Assembly (NCBI GenBank): GCA_902536515.1
Contig: CACAXU010000005.1
Coordinates: 1 to 46,511 of the forward strand
Direction: 5' to 3'
Source of the DNA: an uncultured Litorivicinus sp.
GTDB lineage: Bacteria > Pseudomonadota > Gammaproteobacteria > Pseudomonadales > Litorivicinaceae
Length of the DNA stretch: 46,511 bases
Shown here: piece by piece, positions 9,956 through 19,973 of the stretch
How positions within the stretch are numbered: the stretch's first letter is position 1
How the letters are laid out: each line of letters begins with the position of its first letter
Program-made: the position numbers and the translations under genes
Notes under the pieces: model-generated
What the model was told of the DNA's origin: nothing
Database searches by the model: none
What the model saw: the letters and a program-made list of their open reading frames with translations, nothing else

Positions 9956-12217
9956 TCATCCTCCAAACCAATTATCCAACCAGCTACTACTTGGCGATTC
10001 CAAGCTACCACCTCCACAGAAGCCAGCCTGCGCTGGACGATATTCTATCGGCAGAGGCCTCTTTTCTGCACCCTCGCACGATTGATCCACGATCTGTCCA
10101 GACCGATTTATCCAACCGTATATCAATCCCTCAGGTAAAGTCTTCGCTCGATCGCTCCTTTGCACAAACTGAATCGCAGCTGCAATAACAGGTAAGGCTG
10201 CGACTGAACCGACCAATCCTGCTTTGCGGTTATCATCAAAGCCCACCCACGCAACACCCAGCCGGCGCCCATCAGCACCTACGAACCAAGCATCACGACC
10301 ATCATCTGTGGTTCCGGTTTTTGATGCCAAGAGTTGGCCATAACGCTGACCAAACTCGCGTCCAGTGCCAATCGTCGCACCAACCCGCATCATATGGTCA
10401 ACCTGAACAGCCGCACGTGCCATCATGAAGCGAGATGCCTCGAAATGCCGCCTGGATAATTCACGTCCAGAGTCGTCCACCACAGTCCTGACCGATTTAA
10501 GTGGTGTGAGGTAGCCTTGATTCAATAAGCCTTGATAGCGTGTTGCCACTTGATATGGCGACATTTCGGAAACACCCAAAATGGTCGCAGGTGGCTTAGT
10601 CGATTCCACAGGAATCCCATAATCTTTTAAGCGATCAAGAATTGAATTTAGACCCAATCCCAATGCCAAATGAACGGTGGCCTGGTTGATACTATTTGCG
10701 ATTACATTCTCGAGCCGAACCACACCCTGCTCTGTTTTTTCATAATTTTTTGGGGACCAGACGTTCCCTTGTCCATCACGAATAGAGACAACCTCATCTC
10801 GAACCAGTGTTCCTGCATGAAGCCGAGAGTCTTCCTCAATGGCAGCGGCTACAACAAAAGGTTTAACTAGTGATCCAATTTGCCGCTTTGCGTCAAGCAC
10901 CCGATGAAACCCTGCGTTGTCATCGCGGCCAGCCAATACCGCCTGAATCTCGCCGGTTGGAATATCAACAACCAATGCCCCCATTTGTGCTTTGCTCGAC
11001 GGATCCATCCCGATATCTTTGAGGCGGCGCAATGCGTCTTTGCGACCTTCGAGCAACCCACGATGCACTTGAGGATCGAGCGCTGTATAAATTCTCAGAC
11101 CAGCAGCAGTGAGTTGTTGACTGGTGTAATCACTGGTCAATTCGCGACGAACTAGTGACACATATCCTGGAAAACGACCGATTCGGTCGGCCGGCCGGCT
11201 CGGAACAGACAACGGGGTTTTGGCTGCTGCCTCGGCTATGTTCTCAGTAATAACACCCTGAGAAGCGGCTAACGACAGGACCAAGTTTCTGCGCTCGAGC
11301 GCGCGCGCTGGAAACCGTCTTGGATTCAATGCACTTGGGCCTTTAATCAAACCAATCAATAGTGCTTGCTGGGAGATAGATAATTCATTAATCGGACGAC
11401 CAAAGTAAAACTGTGCCGCCGTCGCAAAACCGTGAATCGCTCGATTACCCCACTGCCCCAGAAAGACTTCGTTCACGTAAGCCCCCAAGATACGCTCTTT
11501 CGAGAATGCAGCATCCAGCAAGACCGCATAGACAGCCTCAAATGCTTTTCGTGTAAGCGTCCGTTCGCTTGTGAGATACAAATTCTTGACCAATTGTTGC
11601 GTAAGCGTACTACCGCCTTGGGCAAATCGACCAACCAAGACGTTATTCATCGCTGCACGCATAATGCCGACCATTGAGACCCCTGCATGATCAAAAAATG
11701 CTCTATCCTCTACCGCTATCAACATTTTGATAAACTCATCTGGTAAATCACTCAAATCAATAATTTCGCGATCTGCATGAGTCCCCGATAATTGCGCAAG
11801 AACCAGTGGCTCGAAGCGAATAATGTCGACTGGCGTCGACGATTGATCAGTCAGCTCGGTGACCTGACTACCTTGAAAAGCAATCCTGACCAACCTATCC
11901 GGCTCAAGACCGTCAGCAAATTGATGACCACGCATCCCAATCCACAGTGATTCATGGCTTTGTTGATACTGGCCTCGTCCAGGGCGTGCATTCACAACCC
12001 GATAGTTTAAAAGATCCAGTTCAAAACGTGTTTGCTCGAGTGAAAATGGTGCGTTCTGAAACAGCTCAAGCGGACGCGCATAAATTTTTGCGCCAACAGC
12101 CCAGGAAAGTGATTGAAATTGCCGCGAAACATGAGCATTGAGATACACTAGGCCCAACCCCACTGCTACCAGTAGGGTGAGACACAGTTTTAAAAACAAG
12201 GGCCACCTTTGATTCAT
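9956..12217 (-). CDS. mrcB: Penicillin-binding protein 1b (bifunctional glycosyltransferase/transpeptidase)
   Basis: GT51 motifs EDRAFFDHAGVS, QGGSTLTQQLVKN, KERILGAYVNEVFLGQ; transpeptidase SKTGTTDDGRDAW; N-terminal TM. Confidence 0.96.
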   Translation of the reverse strand: MNQRWPLFLKLCLTLLVAVGLGLVYLNAHVSRQFQSLSWAVGAKIYARPLELFQNAPFSLEQTRFELDLLNYRVVNARPGRGQYQQSHESLWIGMRGHQFADGLEPDRLVRIAFQGSQVTELTDQSSTPVDIIRFEPLVLAQLSGTHADREIIDLSDLPDEFIKMLIAVEDRAFFDHAGVSMVGIMRAAMNNVLVGRFAQGGSTLTQQLVKNLYLTSERTLTRKAFEAVYAVLLDAAFSKERILGAYVNEVFLGQWGNRAIHGFATAAQFYFGRPINELSISQQALLIGLIKGPSALNPRRFPARALERRNLVLSLAASQGVITENIAEAAAKTPLSVPSRPADRIGRFPGYVSLVRRELTSDYTSQQLTAAGLRIYTALDPQVHRGLLEGRKDALRRLKDIGMDPSSKAQMGALVVDIPTGEIQAVLAGRDDNAGFHRVLDAKRQIGSLVKPFVVAAAIEEDSRLHAGTLVRDEVVSIRDGQGNVWSPKNYEKTEQGVVRLENVIANSINQATVHLALGLGLNSILDRLKDYGIPVESTKPPATILGVSEMSPYQVATRYQGLLNQGYLTPLKSVRTVVDDSGRELSRRHFEASRFMMARAAVQVDHMMRVGATIGTGREFGQRYGQLLASKTGTTDDGRDAWFVGADGRRLGVAWVGFDDNRKAGLVGSVAALPVIAAAIQFVQRSDRAKTLPEGLIYGWINRSGQIVDQSCEGAEKRPLPIEYRPAQAGFCGGGSLESPSSSWLDNWFGG

Positions 12218-12243
12218 GAGTAACAGTATACCGGGAGGAAAAG

Positions 12244-13698
12244 GTGAGCGAGACGCTCATTGATGCATTGAGACAAAAATCATGCTACTCGCATGAAGTT
12301 AAAGCGATTGACGTGATCGAATCCGACCTCGCCTGGATCATATTGACCGGAAATTTCGCCTATAAGATTAAAAAATCAATCGATTTATATTTTTTGGATG
12401 CGAATTCACTTAAAGCTCGACATTCACTCTGCCAAAGCGAGTTCAGGCTGAACCAGCGGAGCTATCAGGAGATGTATCTTGGTGTGGTTGGGATCTATCA
12501 AACAGAGGTAGGCGTGACAGTTGGAGAGGGCAGTGGGGAGCCAATTGAATACGCGGTCAAAATGCGCCAATTCGATCCGAATCAAACACTGGATCAAATT
12601 CACGATCGAAAACAACTGAATCACGATCGATTGGAAAAGCTTTGTCAATCAGTTTTCGACTTTCACTCAAGTGCGCCGATCTCTGGTATCGAAATGCCTT
12701 TCGGCGAACCAAACTCGCTCTATGTCCCGGCGCAACTTAACTTTGATCAGGTCAGACCGCACCTGACGGAAACCAAAGATCTCGCCCAACTATTACAACT
12801 TGAAGCCTGGGCTCACGAGTACCTCAGACGATTATGGCCTCGATTTGCAGAGCGCAAGGATTTGGGAATGATCCGCGAATGCCATGGCGATTTGCATCTC
12901 GGCAACGTCGTGGAGACTGAATCCAGCGAAATGCGTTTATTTGACTGTATTGAATATCGTGCCGAATTTCGCTGGATTGATGTGATCAGTGAGATTGCAT
13001 TTCTAACCATTGATCTAGAGGCCCGCGATGATTTTGCATCGGCCTGGCACCTGCTGAATCGATATCTCGAGTTGACCGGTGATTATCATGCTCTGTGGGT
13101 TTATCAAGGATATCAGGCCTATCGCGCAATGGTTCGTGCCAAAGAATGTCTATTGGCGTTGAACGCACCAATCCTTCCGACAGAAACTGATACCTCGCCG
13201 CTCGCGCGCTATCGGCGTTACGCGGTAATGGCAGAGCATGCAACCACGATACGACCACGCGTTTTACTGATTACGCTCGGTCTTGATATCGATATCCGCC
13301 AATCACTCACACATCAACTGATCGACGATTTTGGAATGATCCGCCTTCGCTCGGAACTCGAGCGGCAGAGGCTCTACGGCGATCAAGAGGACACTGCGCC
13401 CAAGACCTATCGACACCTCGTGGAGTTGGCTGAGTTGTCGCTTAGAGCTGGATTCCCAGTTGTTGTCTCAGGTGGCTTCGAACATACTGATGATCGGGAA
13501 CGGTTTCGACGCCTAGCGGAGTCGCACGGTCTTTTGTTTGGAATATTGACTGACGAAAATAGTGCAAAAGAAGCTCAGCTTGACGACGAAGAATTGGCCT
13601 CGACGCACGTGCTGCGGCTCGATGATTCAGAACGAATGATTCGTGAAGTACGCGATCTAGGTCAGTCATTTGGCATGCATTTAGGAGTTCAGCGATGA
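12244..13698 (+). CDS. Aminoglycoside-phosphotransferase-like protein with degenerate C-terminal kinase domain
   Basis: GTG start after GGGAGG; APH motifs ECHGDLHLGNV and DCIEY; C-terminal half resembles the AAA/gluconate-kinase-like domain usual in this bifunctional family. Confidence 0.85.
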   Translation: MSETLIDALRQKSCYSHEVKAIDVIESDLAWIILTGNFAYKIKKSIDLYFLDANSLKARHSLCQSEFRLNQRSYQEMYLGVVGIYQTEVGVTVGEGSGEPIEYAVKMRQFDPNQTLDQIHDRKQLNHDRLEKLCQSVFDFHSSAPISGIEMPFGEPNSLYVPAQLNFDQVRPHLTETKDLAQLLQLEAWAHEYLRRLWPRFAERKDLGMIRECHGDLHLGNVVETESSEMRLFDCIEYRAEFRWIDVISEIAFLTIDLEARDDFASAWHLLNRYLELTGDYHALWVYQGYQAYRAMVRAKECLLALNAPILPTETDTSPLARYRRYAVMAEHATTIRPRVLLITLGLDIDIRQSLTHQLIDDFGMIRLRSELERQRLYGDQEDTAPKTYRHLVELAELSLRAGFPVVVSGGFEHTDDRERFRRLAESHGLLFGILTDENSAKEAQLDDEELASTHVLRLDDSERMIREVRDLGQSFGMHLGVQR

Positions 13699-14324
13699 AT
13701 ACTGTTGATCGTTTCATACACGGGTTCGACGGGTTGTTAAGAACCATTGCTCGAGTCAAACATGAGGCACATAATCCATCACCTGGACGGGGTGCCCTCG
13801 ATGATCCCATGACTGAGGACGAAATCAAACTCTCCGGAGGACTCATGCGAGTTAATCATACCGGTGAGATTTGCGCACAAGGCCTCTACAACGGTCAAGC
13901 TACGTTTGCTTCAAATGCAGATATAGCCGAGGCATTGGCCAAGGCTGCCGACGAGGAGCTTGACCATCTGGCATGGTGTCAGGAACGACTAAAGGAATTG
14001 GGCGCCAAACCCAGTCTGCTCGACCCTTTGTGGTATACCGCCTCGTTTGCCTTAGGGGCTAGCGCGGCACTTATCTCAGACGAACTCTCGCTCGGTTTCG
14101 TCCACGCAACGGAAAATAATGTCGAACGTCATTTGAAGGAGCATCTCAAACGACTTCCAGAGAGTGATCACGCGTCCCGACAAATTCTTAAGCGCATGCT
14201 TGATGATGAGATACGACATGGTGAGGAGGCACTGAGCCAAGGTGGTGAAGAACTCCCGAAGCCTGTCCAGCGGCTCATGTGGGAAGGTGCGAAACTCATG
14301 ACGACAACCGCAGAACGCATCTAA
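13695..14324 (+). CDS. coq7: Demethoxyubiquinone hydroxylase
   Basis: Di-iron motifs MRVNHTGEICAQGLY, EELDHLAWC, DDEIRHGEEA. Confidence 0.95.
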   Translation: MNTVDRFIHGFDGLLRTIARVKHEAHNPSPGRGALDDPMTEDEIKLSGGLMRVNHTGEICAQGLYNGQATFASNADIAEALAKAADEELDHLAWCQERLKELGAKPSLLDPLWYTASFALGASAALISDELSLGFVHATENNVERHLKEHLKRLPESDHASRQILKRMLDDEIRHGEEALSQGGEELPKPVQRLMWEGAKLMTTTAERI

Positions 14325-14401
14325 TTAAAGTCGCTTATTCAATAACCCTAAGAGCAAATTCAAAGGAACAAGCCACAGAGCGGAGAGAGCCGCGTTGACC
14401 A

Positions 14402-14818
14402 CTAAGACATTAATGTCACCCGATGACTCAAATCAATGCCAGCGTCTTCAAGCATTTTCGATGCGGAACAATATTTTTCTGCAGATAAAGCAACAGCCCG
14501 CTCAACCTTACTTTGATCTAGGTTATCGCCCGACACATGAAAGTCCATTGTGATTTTAGTAAAAACTGCCGGCACTGTATCCGCTCGCTCGGCCTCTAAA
14601 AAACACTCGCATGAAGTAATATTTTGTCGTTGCTTCTTCAAGATTGTAATCACGTCAAAACTCGCACAACTCCCGAGTCCCATCAGGATGAGTTCCATCG
14701 GCCGAGGCCCAATATTGCGTCCACCATGCTCTGATGCTCCATCGACAACCACCGCATGCCCAGAGCCACTCTCCGCCACGAAGGATACCTCTTGATGCCA
14801 AAGAACACGTGATTTCAT
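14402..14818 (-). CDS. OsmC-family protein
   Basis: RPMELILMGLGSCASFDV and EKYCSASKML. Confidence 0.93.
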   Translation of the reverse strand: MKSRVLWHQEVSFVAESGSGHAVVVDGASEHGGRNIGPRPMELILMGLGSCASFDVITILKKQRQNITSCECFLEAERADTVPAVFTKITMDFHVSGDNLDQSKVERAVALSAEKYCSASKMLEDAGIDLSHRVTLMS

Positions 14819-15237
14819 TGATTAACCCACTCCTTTAAGCGCTTGAGCTCAGCCGCGAGCTCCGCTTCATGAATTTGTAACAACTGCCGTCGGTCCGCAT
14901 CGTGCTCTTTTCGAGTTGTTGCATCAATTTGTTGTCGCGCCTCTCCAAAAGGCATCGCAAGAATGGCTTCGCTCACTTCATGGAACCGAGTCAATTCGAG
15001 AATGGAAAGCCAGTTCTCCTGATGCGCATCGAGCAGTACTCGAATCCGTAACAGACACTCGGAACGGTCCACTTGATCTGTTAGATAAGAATCGATCAGG
15101 ATCTGAATGCTAAACAATGCATCTTGTCTCGCTTGGGCTCGTTGATAATCGAGCGCTTTAACCTGACGCGTCAGCGACCAGGCATACCAGCTAAGACTTA
15201 CAACGATGAGAATCCCGAGAGCAACTAGCCATGGCAT
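14815..15237 (-). CDS. DUF2489-family membrane-anchored protein
   Basis: N-terminal TM helix followed by RQDALFSIQILIDSYLTDQVDRSECLLRI; TAATG overlap with trpC. Confidence 0.8.
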   Translation of the reverse strand: MPWLVALGILIVVSLSWYAWSLTRQVKALDYQRAQARQDALFSIQILIDSYLTDQVDRSECLLRIRVLLDAHQENWLSILELTRFHEVSEAILAMPFGEARQQIDATTRKEHDADRRQLLQIHEAELAAELKRLKEWVNQ

Positions 15238-16043
15238 TACTGAAGATCCTGAAACAATCCTGACATAGCAACACCTGGGTCAGGCTGGCGCATGAAGGCC
15301 TCACCGACTAGGAATCCATAAATGCCGTGCGCATGCATCAAGTCGACATCTTCCGCCTGCAAAATTCCCGATTCGGTGATAAGTAATCGGTCGTCCGGAA
15401 TGTGTTGCAACAGATCAAGTGTTACCTCAAGCCTGGTTTCGAATGTATGCAGGTTTCGATTATTGATACCGATTAGCTGATTATCCAGTGCAAGCGCACG
15501 CTCAAGTTCACGTTCGTCATGCACCTCTATCAATACATCGAGACCGACAGACAATGCGGTGTCATGCAAGCGCCTAAAATCAGTATCATCCAGCGCAGCT
15601 ACGATTAATAAAACACAGTCCGCACCCAAAACTCGCGATTCAACGATTTGGTAAGGATCCACCATAAAATCCTTTCGAATCACTGGGAGGCTACACGCCC
15701 TACGTGCCGACTGCAAATCATCATCAGACCCCTGAAAAAAGTCCTGGTCAGTCAGGACTGATAAACAAGATGCTCCTGCTCTTTCATATTGTTGCGCATG
15801 AAGTGCCGGCTGAAAATCAGCTCTCAATAAACCCTTCGATGGCGAAGCACGTTTAATTTCCGCAACCACTGCAGATTTTTGGGTCATCACCTTCTTGATT
15901 AGTCGTTCAGTAAATCCGCGCGTTGCATCCTGATCCACTAGCATACTTTCGAGGTCTTGAATCGATCGTCGTGCCTTCCGATTAGAAACCTCCTGACGCT
16001 TTCTGGCAATAATCTGATCTAAAATTGTTGTCGAACAACTCAT
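15237..16043 (-). CDS. trpC: Indole-3-glycerol phosphate synthase
   Basis: [32 protein letters not shown]. Confidence 0.97.
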   Translation of the reverse strand: MSCSTTILDQIIARKRQEVSNRKARRSIQDLESMLVDQDATRGFTERLIKKVMTQKSAVVAEIKRASPSKGLLRADFQPALHAQQYERAGASCLSVLTDQDFFQGSDDDLQSARRACSLPVIRKDFMVDPYQIVESRVLGADCVLLIVAALDDTDFRRLHDTALSVGLDVLIEVHDERELERALALDNQLIGINNRNLHTFETRLEVTLDLLQHIPDDRLLITESGILQAEDVDLMHAHGIYGFLVGEAFMRQPDPGVAMSGLFQDLQ

Positions 16044-16046
16044 GGA

Positions 16047-17078
16047 TTATTTGCTTTTCAGCTCTTGTGTTAAACGCGTGAGCGCGTCAAATTTTTGCAT
16101 GGCCTCGCCAGACTCCATCACGTCCCAGGCCGCCTCAACGCCATCCTCTAGCGAATGCGCACAGCCGGCTGTGTAAATTGCTGCACCGGCATTTAAGGCT
16201 ACGATATCCGATGCAGGATGATCATCAGCAACTAATGCCATTTTGATCAGCTCAAGTGATTGTTCGGCAGTCTCAACAATCAACTCATCACGATCGCTTA
16301 ACTCGAGGTCAAAGTCTTGTGGTTTGATTCGATACTCGCGGATACGTCCATCCTTCAATTCAGCAACCCGACTGGCTGCCGACACACTCAATTCATCGAG
16401 TCCATCCTCTGATCGAACCACTAATACATGACGAGATCCAAGTCGATGTAGGACTTCCGCCAAAGGTGTTAACAGCATTTCATCAAAGACACCAAGTACT
16501 TGGTTCGGTGCACCGGCAGGATTGGTCAAGGGTCCAAGCACATTGAAGATCGTTCGCATCGCGAGCTCTCTACGTGGACCAATCGCGTGACGCATTGCTG
16601 AATGGTGTGCAGGCGCAAACATGAACCCAACACCCAGGGTCTCGATACAGGTTTTCACTTGATCAGCGTCGAGATCTAAGCAAACACCCGCAACCTCTAA
16701 AACATCTGCTGATCCCGACTTCGAGGAAACAGACCGATTACCGTGCTTGGCAACTCGCCCACCGGCAGCGGCCACCACAAATGCGGACGCTGTTGATACA
16801 TTAAAAATACTTGCGCCATCTCCGCCTGTTCCACAGGTATCGACCAAAAAATCGCTGGGGACATTGACCTTTTGGGAGAGTTCACGCATGACACTCGCTG
16901 CGCCGACGATTTCGTCGATTGTCTCGCCTTTCATTCGGAGCCCCATTAATAGTGCTCCAATCTGAGCGTCTGTGGCTTCGCCCGTCATGATCGGTCGCAT
17001 CACGGCAATCATCTCCTCAGAATGAAGGTCATGCTTTGCGCACACCGTCGCGATCGCCTCTTGAATGGTCATGACCAC
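16047..17078 (-). CDS. trpD: Anthranilate phosphoribosyltransferase
   Basis: [35 protein letters not shown]. Confidence 0.97.
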   Translation of the reverse strand: MVMTIQEAIATVCAKHDLHSEEMIAVMRPIMTGEATDAQIGALLMGLRMKGETIDEIVGAASVMRELSQKVNVPSDFLVDTCGTGGDGASIFNVSTASAFVVAAAGGRVAKHGNRSVSSKSGSADVLEVAGVCLDLDADQVKTCIETLGVGFMFAPAHHSAMRHAIGPRRELAMRTIFNVLGPLTNPAGAPNQVLGVFDEMLLTPLAEVLHRLGSRHVLVVRSEDGLDELSVSAASRVAELKDGRIREYRIKPQDFDLELSDRDELIVETAEQSLELIKMALVADDHPASDIVALNAGAAIYTAGCAHSLEDGVEAAWDVMESGEAMQKFDALTRLTQELKSK

Positions 17079-17665
17079 TCTCCCCCTCTTACCGCCAGAA
17101 AATTACGTAGCAACTCACGGCCCTGGTGACTTGCAATTGATTCAGGATGGAACTGTACACCCTCAACCGTCAATTGTTTGTGACGAACGCCCATGATCGC
17201 TTCGGCTTCATTCAATTCGTCATGACTCCAAGCAGTAATCTCAAGGCAATCAGGTACAGACGCTGGATCGATGACCAAAGAATGATACCGTGTTTGAACC
17301 AGAGGTTGATTGAGACCCAAAAATACACCCTGCCCATTATGATGAATCAAACTGGTCTTGCCGTGCATCACTTTTGGAGCGCGGATGATTGTACCTCCAA
17401 ACGCTTGCCCAATGGCTTGGTGCCCCAAACACACACCAAGCGTGGGTACCTTACCTGAAAAATATTCAATGACTTGCAAGCTGATTCCAGCCTGGCCTGG
17501 ATCACATGGACCCGGACTGACCACAACATGATCCGGTTTCAGTGCAATCAACTCATCTAAAGTGGCCTGATCATTGCGGATGGTTGTGACCGTCCCACCT
17601 AGCTCTCCGAAGTACTGCACCAGGTTATAAGTGAAGCTGTCATAATTGTCGATCATCAGTAACAT
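17069..17665 (-). CDS. trpG: Anthranilate/aminodeoxychorismate synthase glutamine amidotransferase subunit
   Basis: [41 protein letters not shown]. Confidence 0.96.
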   Translation of the reverse strand: MLLMIDNYDSFTYNLVQYFGELGGTVTTIRNDQATLDELIALKPDHVVVSPGPCDPGQAGISLQVIEYFSGKVPTLGVCLGHQAIGQAFGGTIIRAPKVMHGKTSLIHHNGQGVFLGLNQPLVQTRYHSLVIDPASVPDCLEITAWSHDELNEAEAIMGVRHKQLTVEGVQFHPESIASHQGRELLRNFLAVRGGEWS

Positions 17666-17668
17666 CGT

Positions 17669-19192
17669 CTAGCTTCGCACGATTGGACCTTTAAGGTCCT
17701 TGAATCCTGTTAATGCCGCGTTCGCTGCTCGAATCACCGCCCGACCTTTGTTTAACGTTTCCGCCCATTCAGACTGCGGGACTGAATCGGCAACTAGTCC
17801 AGCGCCCGCTTGAATGTGCATTACACCACCCTTAATCACGGCAGTACGAATAGCGATCGCTGTATCCATGTTGCCTGACCAACCAAGATAGCCAACGGCG
17901 CCACCATAAATTCCTCGACGAACAGGCTCAAATTGATTGATTAATTCCATAGCGCGCACCTTTGGCGCTCCCGATAATGTTCCAGCAGGTAAACACGCTT
18001 TTAAAACGTCCAACGCACTAACACCAGGGCGAACTTTACCTTCGACATGGCTGACGATATGCATTACGTGCGAATAGCGTTCGACAATCATATTATCGGT
18101 TAATTCCACAGAACCAATCTCAGCGACGCGCCCAACATCATTACGACCCAGGTCGATCAGCATTAAATGCTCACTGATCTCTTTTGGATCTGCCAATAAC
18201 TCGTTTTCGAGCGCCACATCTTCTTCTTGTGTTTTCCCGCGTGGTCGAGTACCCGCAATTGGGCGCACTGACACATGACCATCCTCCAAACGCGCGAGTA
18301 TCTCTGGCGATGAGCCCACAATGTGTGTGTCATCCAAATTAAGAAAGTACATATAAGGCGAAGGATTTAAGACTCGTAACGCACGATAGAGGGATAAAGG
18401 GCTTTCGGCATATGGGACAGAAATTCTCTGGCTTAGAACCGTCTGCATCACATCTCCAGCTTGAATGTACTCTTTTACATCTTTTACTGCAGTTTTAAAC
18501 GCATCTTTTTTTAAGCTGTATTGATAATCAGCTTCAGTAATAGGTTCGTGTTCAGTGGGAAAAAAAGCGGATGGATCCATGGCCGATGCGAGGTCATCCA
18601 ACATATTATCTAACCTTTCCCGCGCTGTCTCATAAGCACCTGCGTCCTGCGGGTTCGCGTGTGTGATCAACGTTAGCATCCCCGACAAATTATCAAAAAC
18701 GACAACGTCATCAGATCGCATCAAAATAATATCTGGAGAGCCAATCGGATCGTTGTCAGGGAGCGCTTTTGCGACTCGCGGCTCTACGTATTGAATCGTG
18801 TCGTAGCCAAAATAGCCAACGAGACCGCCTGTAAACTTCGGTAGATCTAACTCCTCAACCACCCAAGACGGGGTTTCTCCTAACCGAACTTGATAATCAG
18901 ATATCCAAGTCAACGGATCTTCTGACTCAATAATTTCGACGACTTCGTCACGCTCGAATCGAGTGATTCGGGGACCGTTGACTTCAATCCGCTCACGAGA
19001 GGGAAGACCGATGCATGAATAACGACCCCAGGTCTCGCCTCCAGTCACTGATTCCAGTAAGTATGACCATGGGCGATCAGCGAGTTTCAAATAACACGAT
19101 AACGGAGTTTCCATATCCGCAAGGCGTTTCACGGCGACAGGAACACGAATGAGATCCAGTTTTCGATACTGATCAAATTGTTCAGGTGTCAT
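17669..19192 (-). CDS. trpE: Anthranilate synthase component I
   Basis: Chorismate-binding motifs PIAGTRPRGKT, LIDLGRNDVGRV, PAGTLSGAPKVRAMELI. Confidence 0.97.
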   Translation of the reverse strand: MTPEQFDQYRKLDLIRVPVAVKRLADMETPLSCYLKLADRPWSYLLESVTGGETWGRYSCIGLPSRERIEVNGPRITRFERDEVVEIIESEDPLTWISDYQVRLGETPSWVVEELDLPKFTGGLVGYFGYDTIQYVEPRVAKALPDNDPIGSPDIILMRSDDVVVFDNLSGMLTLITHANPQDAGAYETARERLDNMLDDLASAMDPSAFFPTEHEPITEADYQYSLKKDAFKTAVKDVKEYIQAGDVMQTVLSQRISVPYAESPLSLYRALRVLNPSPYMYFLNLDDTHIVGSSPEILARLEDGHVSVRPIAGTRPRGKTQEEDVALENELLADPKEISEHLMLIDLGRNDVGRVAEIGSVELTDNMIVERYSHVMHIVSHVEGKVRPGVSALDVLKACLPAGTLSGAPKVRAMELINQFEPVRRGIYGGAVGYLGWSGNMDTAIAIRTAVIKGGVMHIQAGAGLVADSVPQSEWAETLNKGRAVIRAANAALTGFKDLKGPIVRS

Positions 19193-19847
19193 TAACGATT
19201 AATTCCATCAAGTCTTGGATCACACGGTCTGCTCCGCAGTGATAAACATCTAAATCTCCAGCGTATCCAAAACTGACTAGGATCGAGGTGACTCCCGCCG
19301 CCTTGGCTGCTCCTAAGTCTGCTTTGCTATCACCAATGAGACAGGCTTCATGCGGAGCCCTGCCCAAATCAGTAAGCGCTTTGTGCACCATATCAGGTTC
19401 CGGCTTTTTCGTCGGCAAGTCATCGCCTGCAACAATGCTGTCAAATGCATCTTGCATACGGAAAGCAGGTAACATCAACTCCACAAAGCGCCGCGGTTTG
19501 TTGGTCACCAAGCCGACCTGCTTCCCCTTGGCCTTTAGTGTCTCGATGAGCTCTGTCGCGCCTGAATATAACACCGATGTTTCAGCGCAAATCGGCTCGT
19601 ATTCTTCCAGAAATACCGAGAGAAGTAGGCGGCACAAGGGTGATTTCATTGTGATACTGTCATCTTTCGTAACATGCCTCACAGCTTGCTCAACCAGGGC
19701 GCCGGCACCATGGCCAACCATTTGCGTACCAAGTTCGAGTCCAACACCCGGCAGTCCTGCTCGTTCAAGTGCACGATCCAGAGCGCACGTAAGATCAGGT
19801 GCACTATCAACTAAAGTGCCATCAAAATCGAAGAGATAAGCTTGCAT
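19182..19847 (-). CDS. gph: Phosphoglycolate phosphatase (HAD)
   Basis: MQAYLFDFDGTLVDSAPDL, GLVTNKP, IGDSKADLGAAKAAG; start moved from 19904 to MQAYLF. Confidence 0.93.
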   Translation of the reverse strand: MQAYLFDFDGTLVDSAPDLTCALDRALERAGLPGVGLELGTQMVGHGAGALVEQAVRHVTKDDSITMKSPLCRLLLSVFLEEYEPICAETSVLYSGATELIETLKAKGKQVGLVTNKPRRFVELMLPAFRMQDAFDSIVAGDDLPTKKPEPDMVHKALTDLGRAPHEACLIGDSKADLGAAKAAGVTSILVSFGYAGDLDVYHCGADRVIQDLMELIVNDT

Positions 19848-19973
19848 ATCTGCGGATCCAAATCGTCGAAAAATGCAAAAACATATCATTGTTTCGGTAG
19901 CCAAGCACCCTAAGGCCTAGGCAACATGCATCAGACTCAACTATGATCCAGTTTCAGGTCTGAAAGTGAATCT

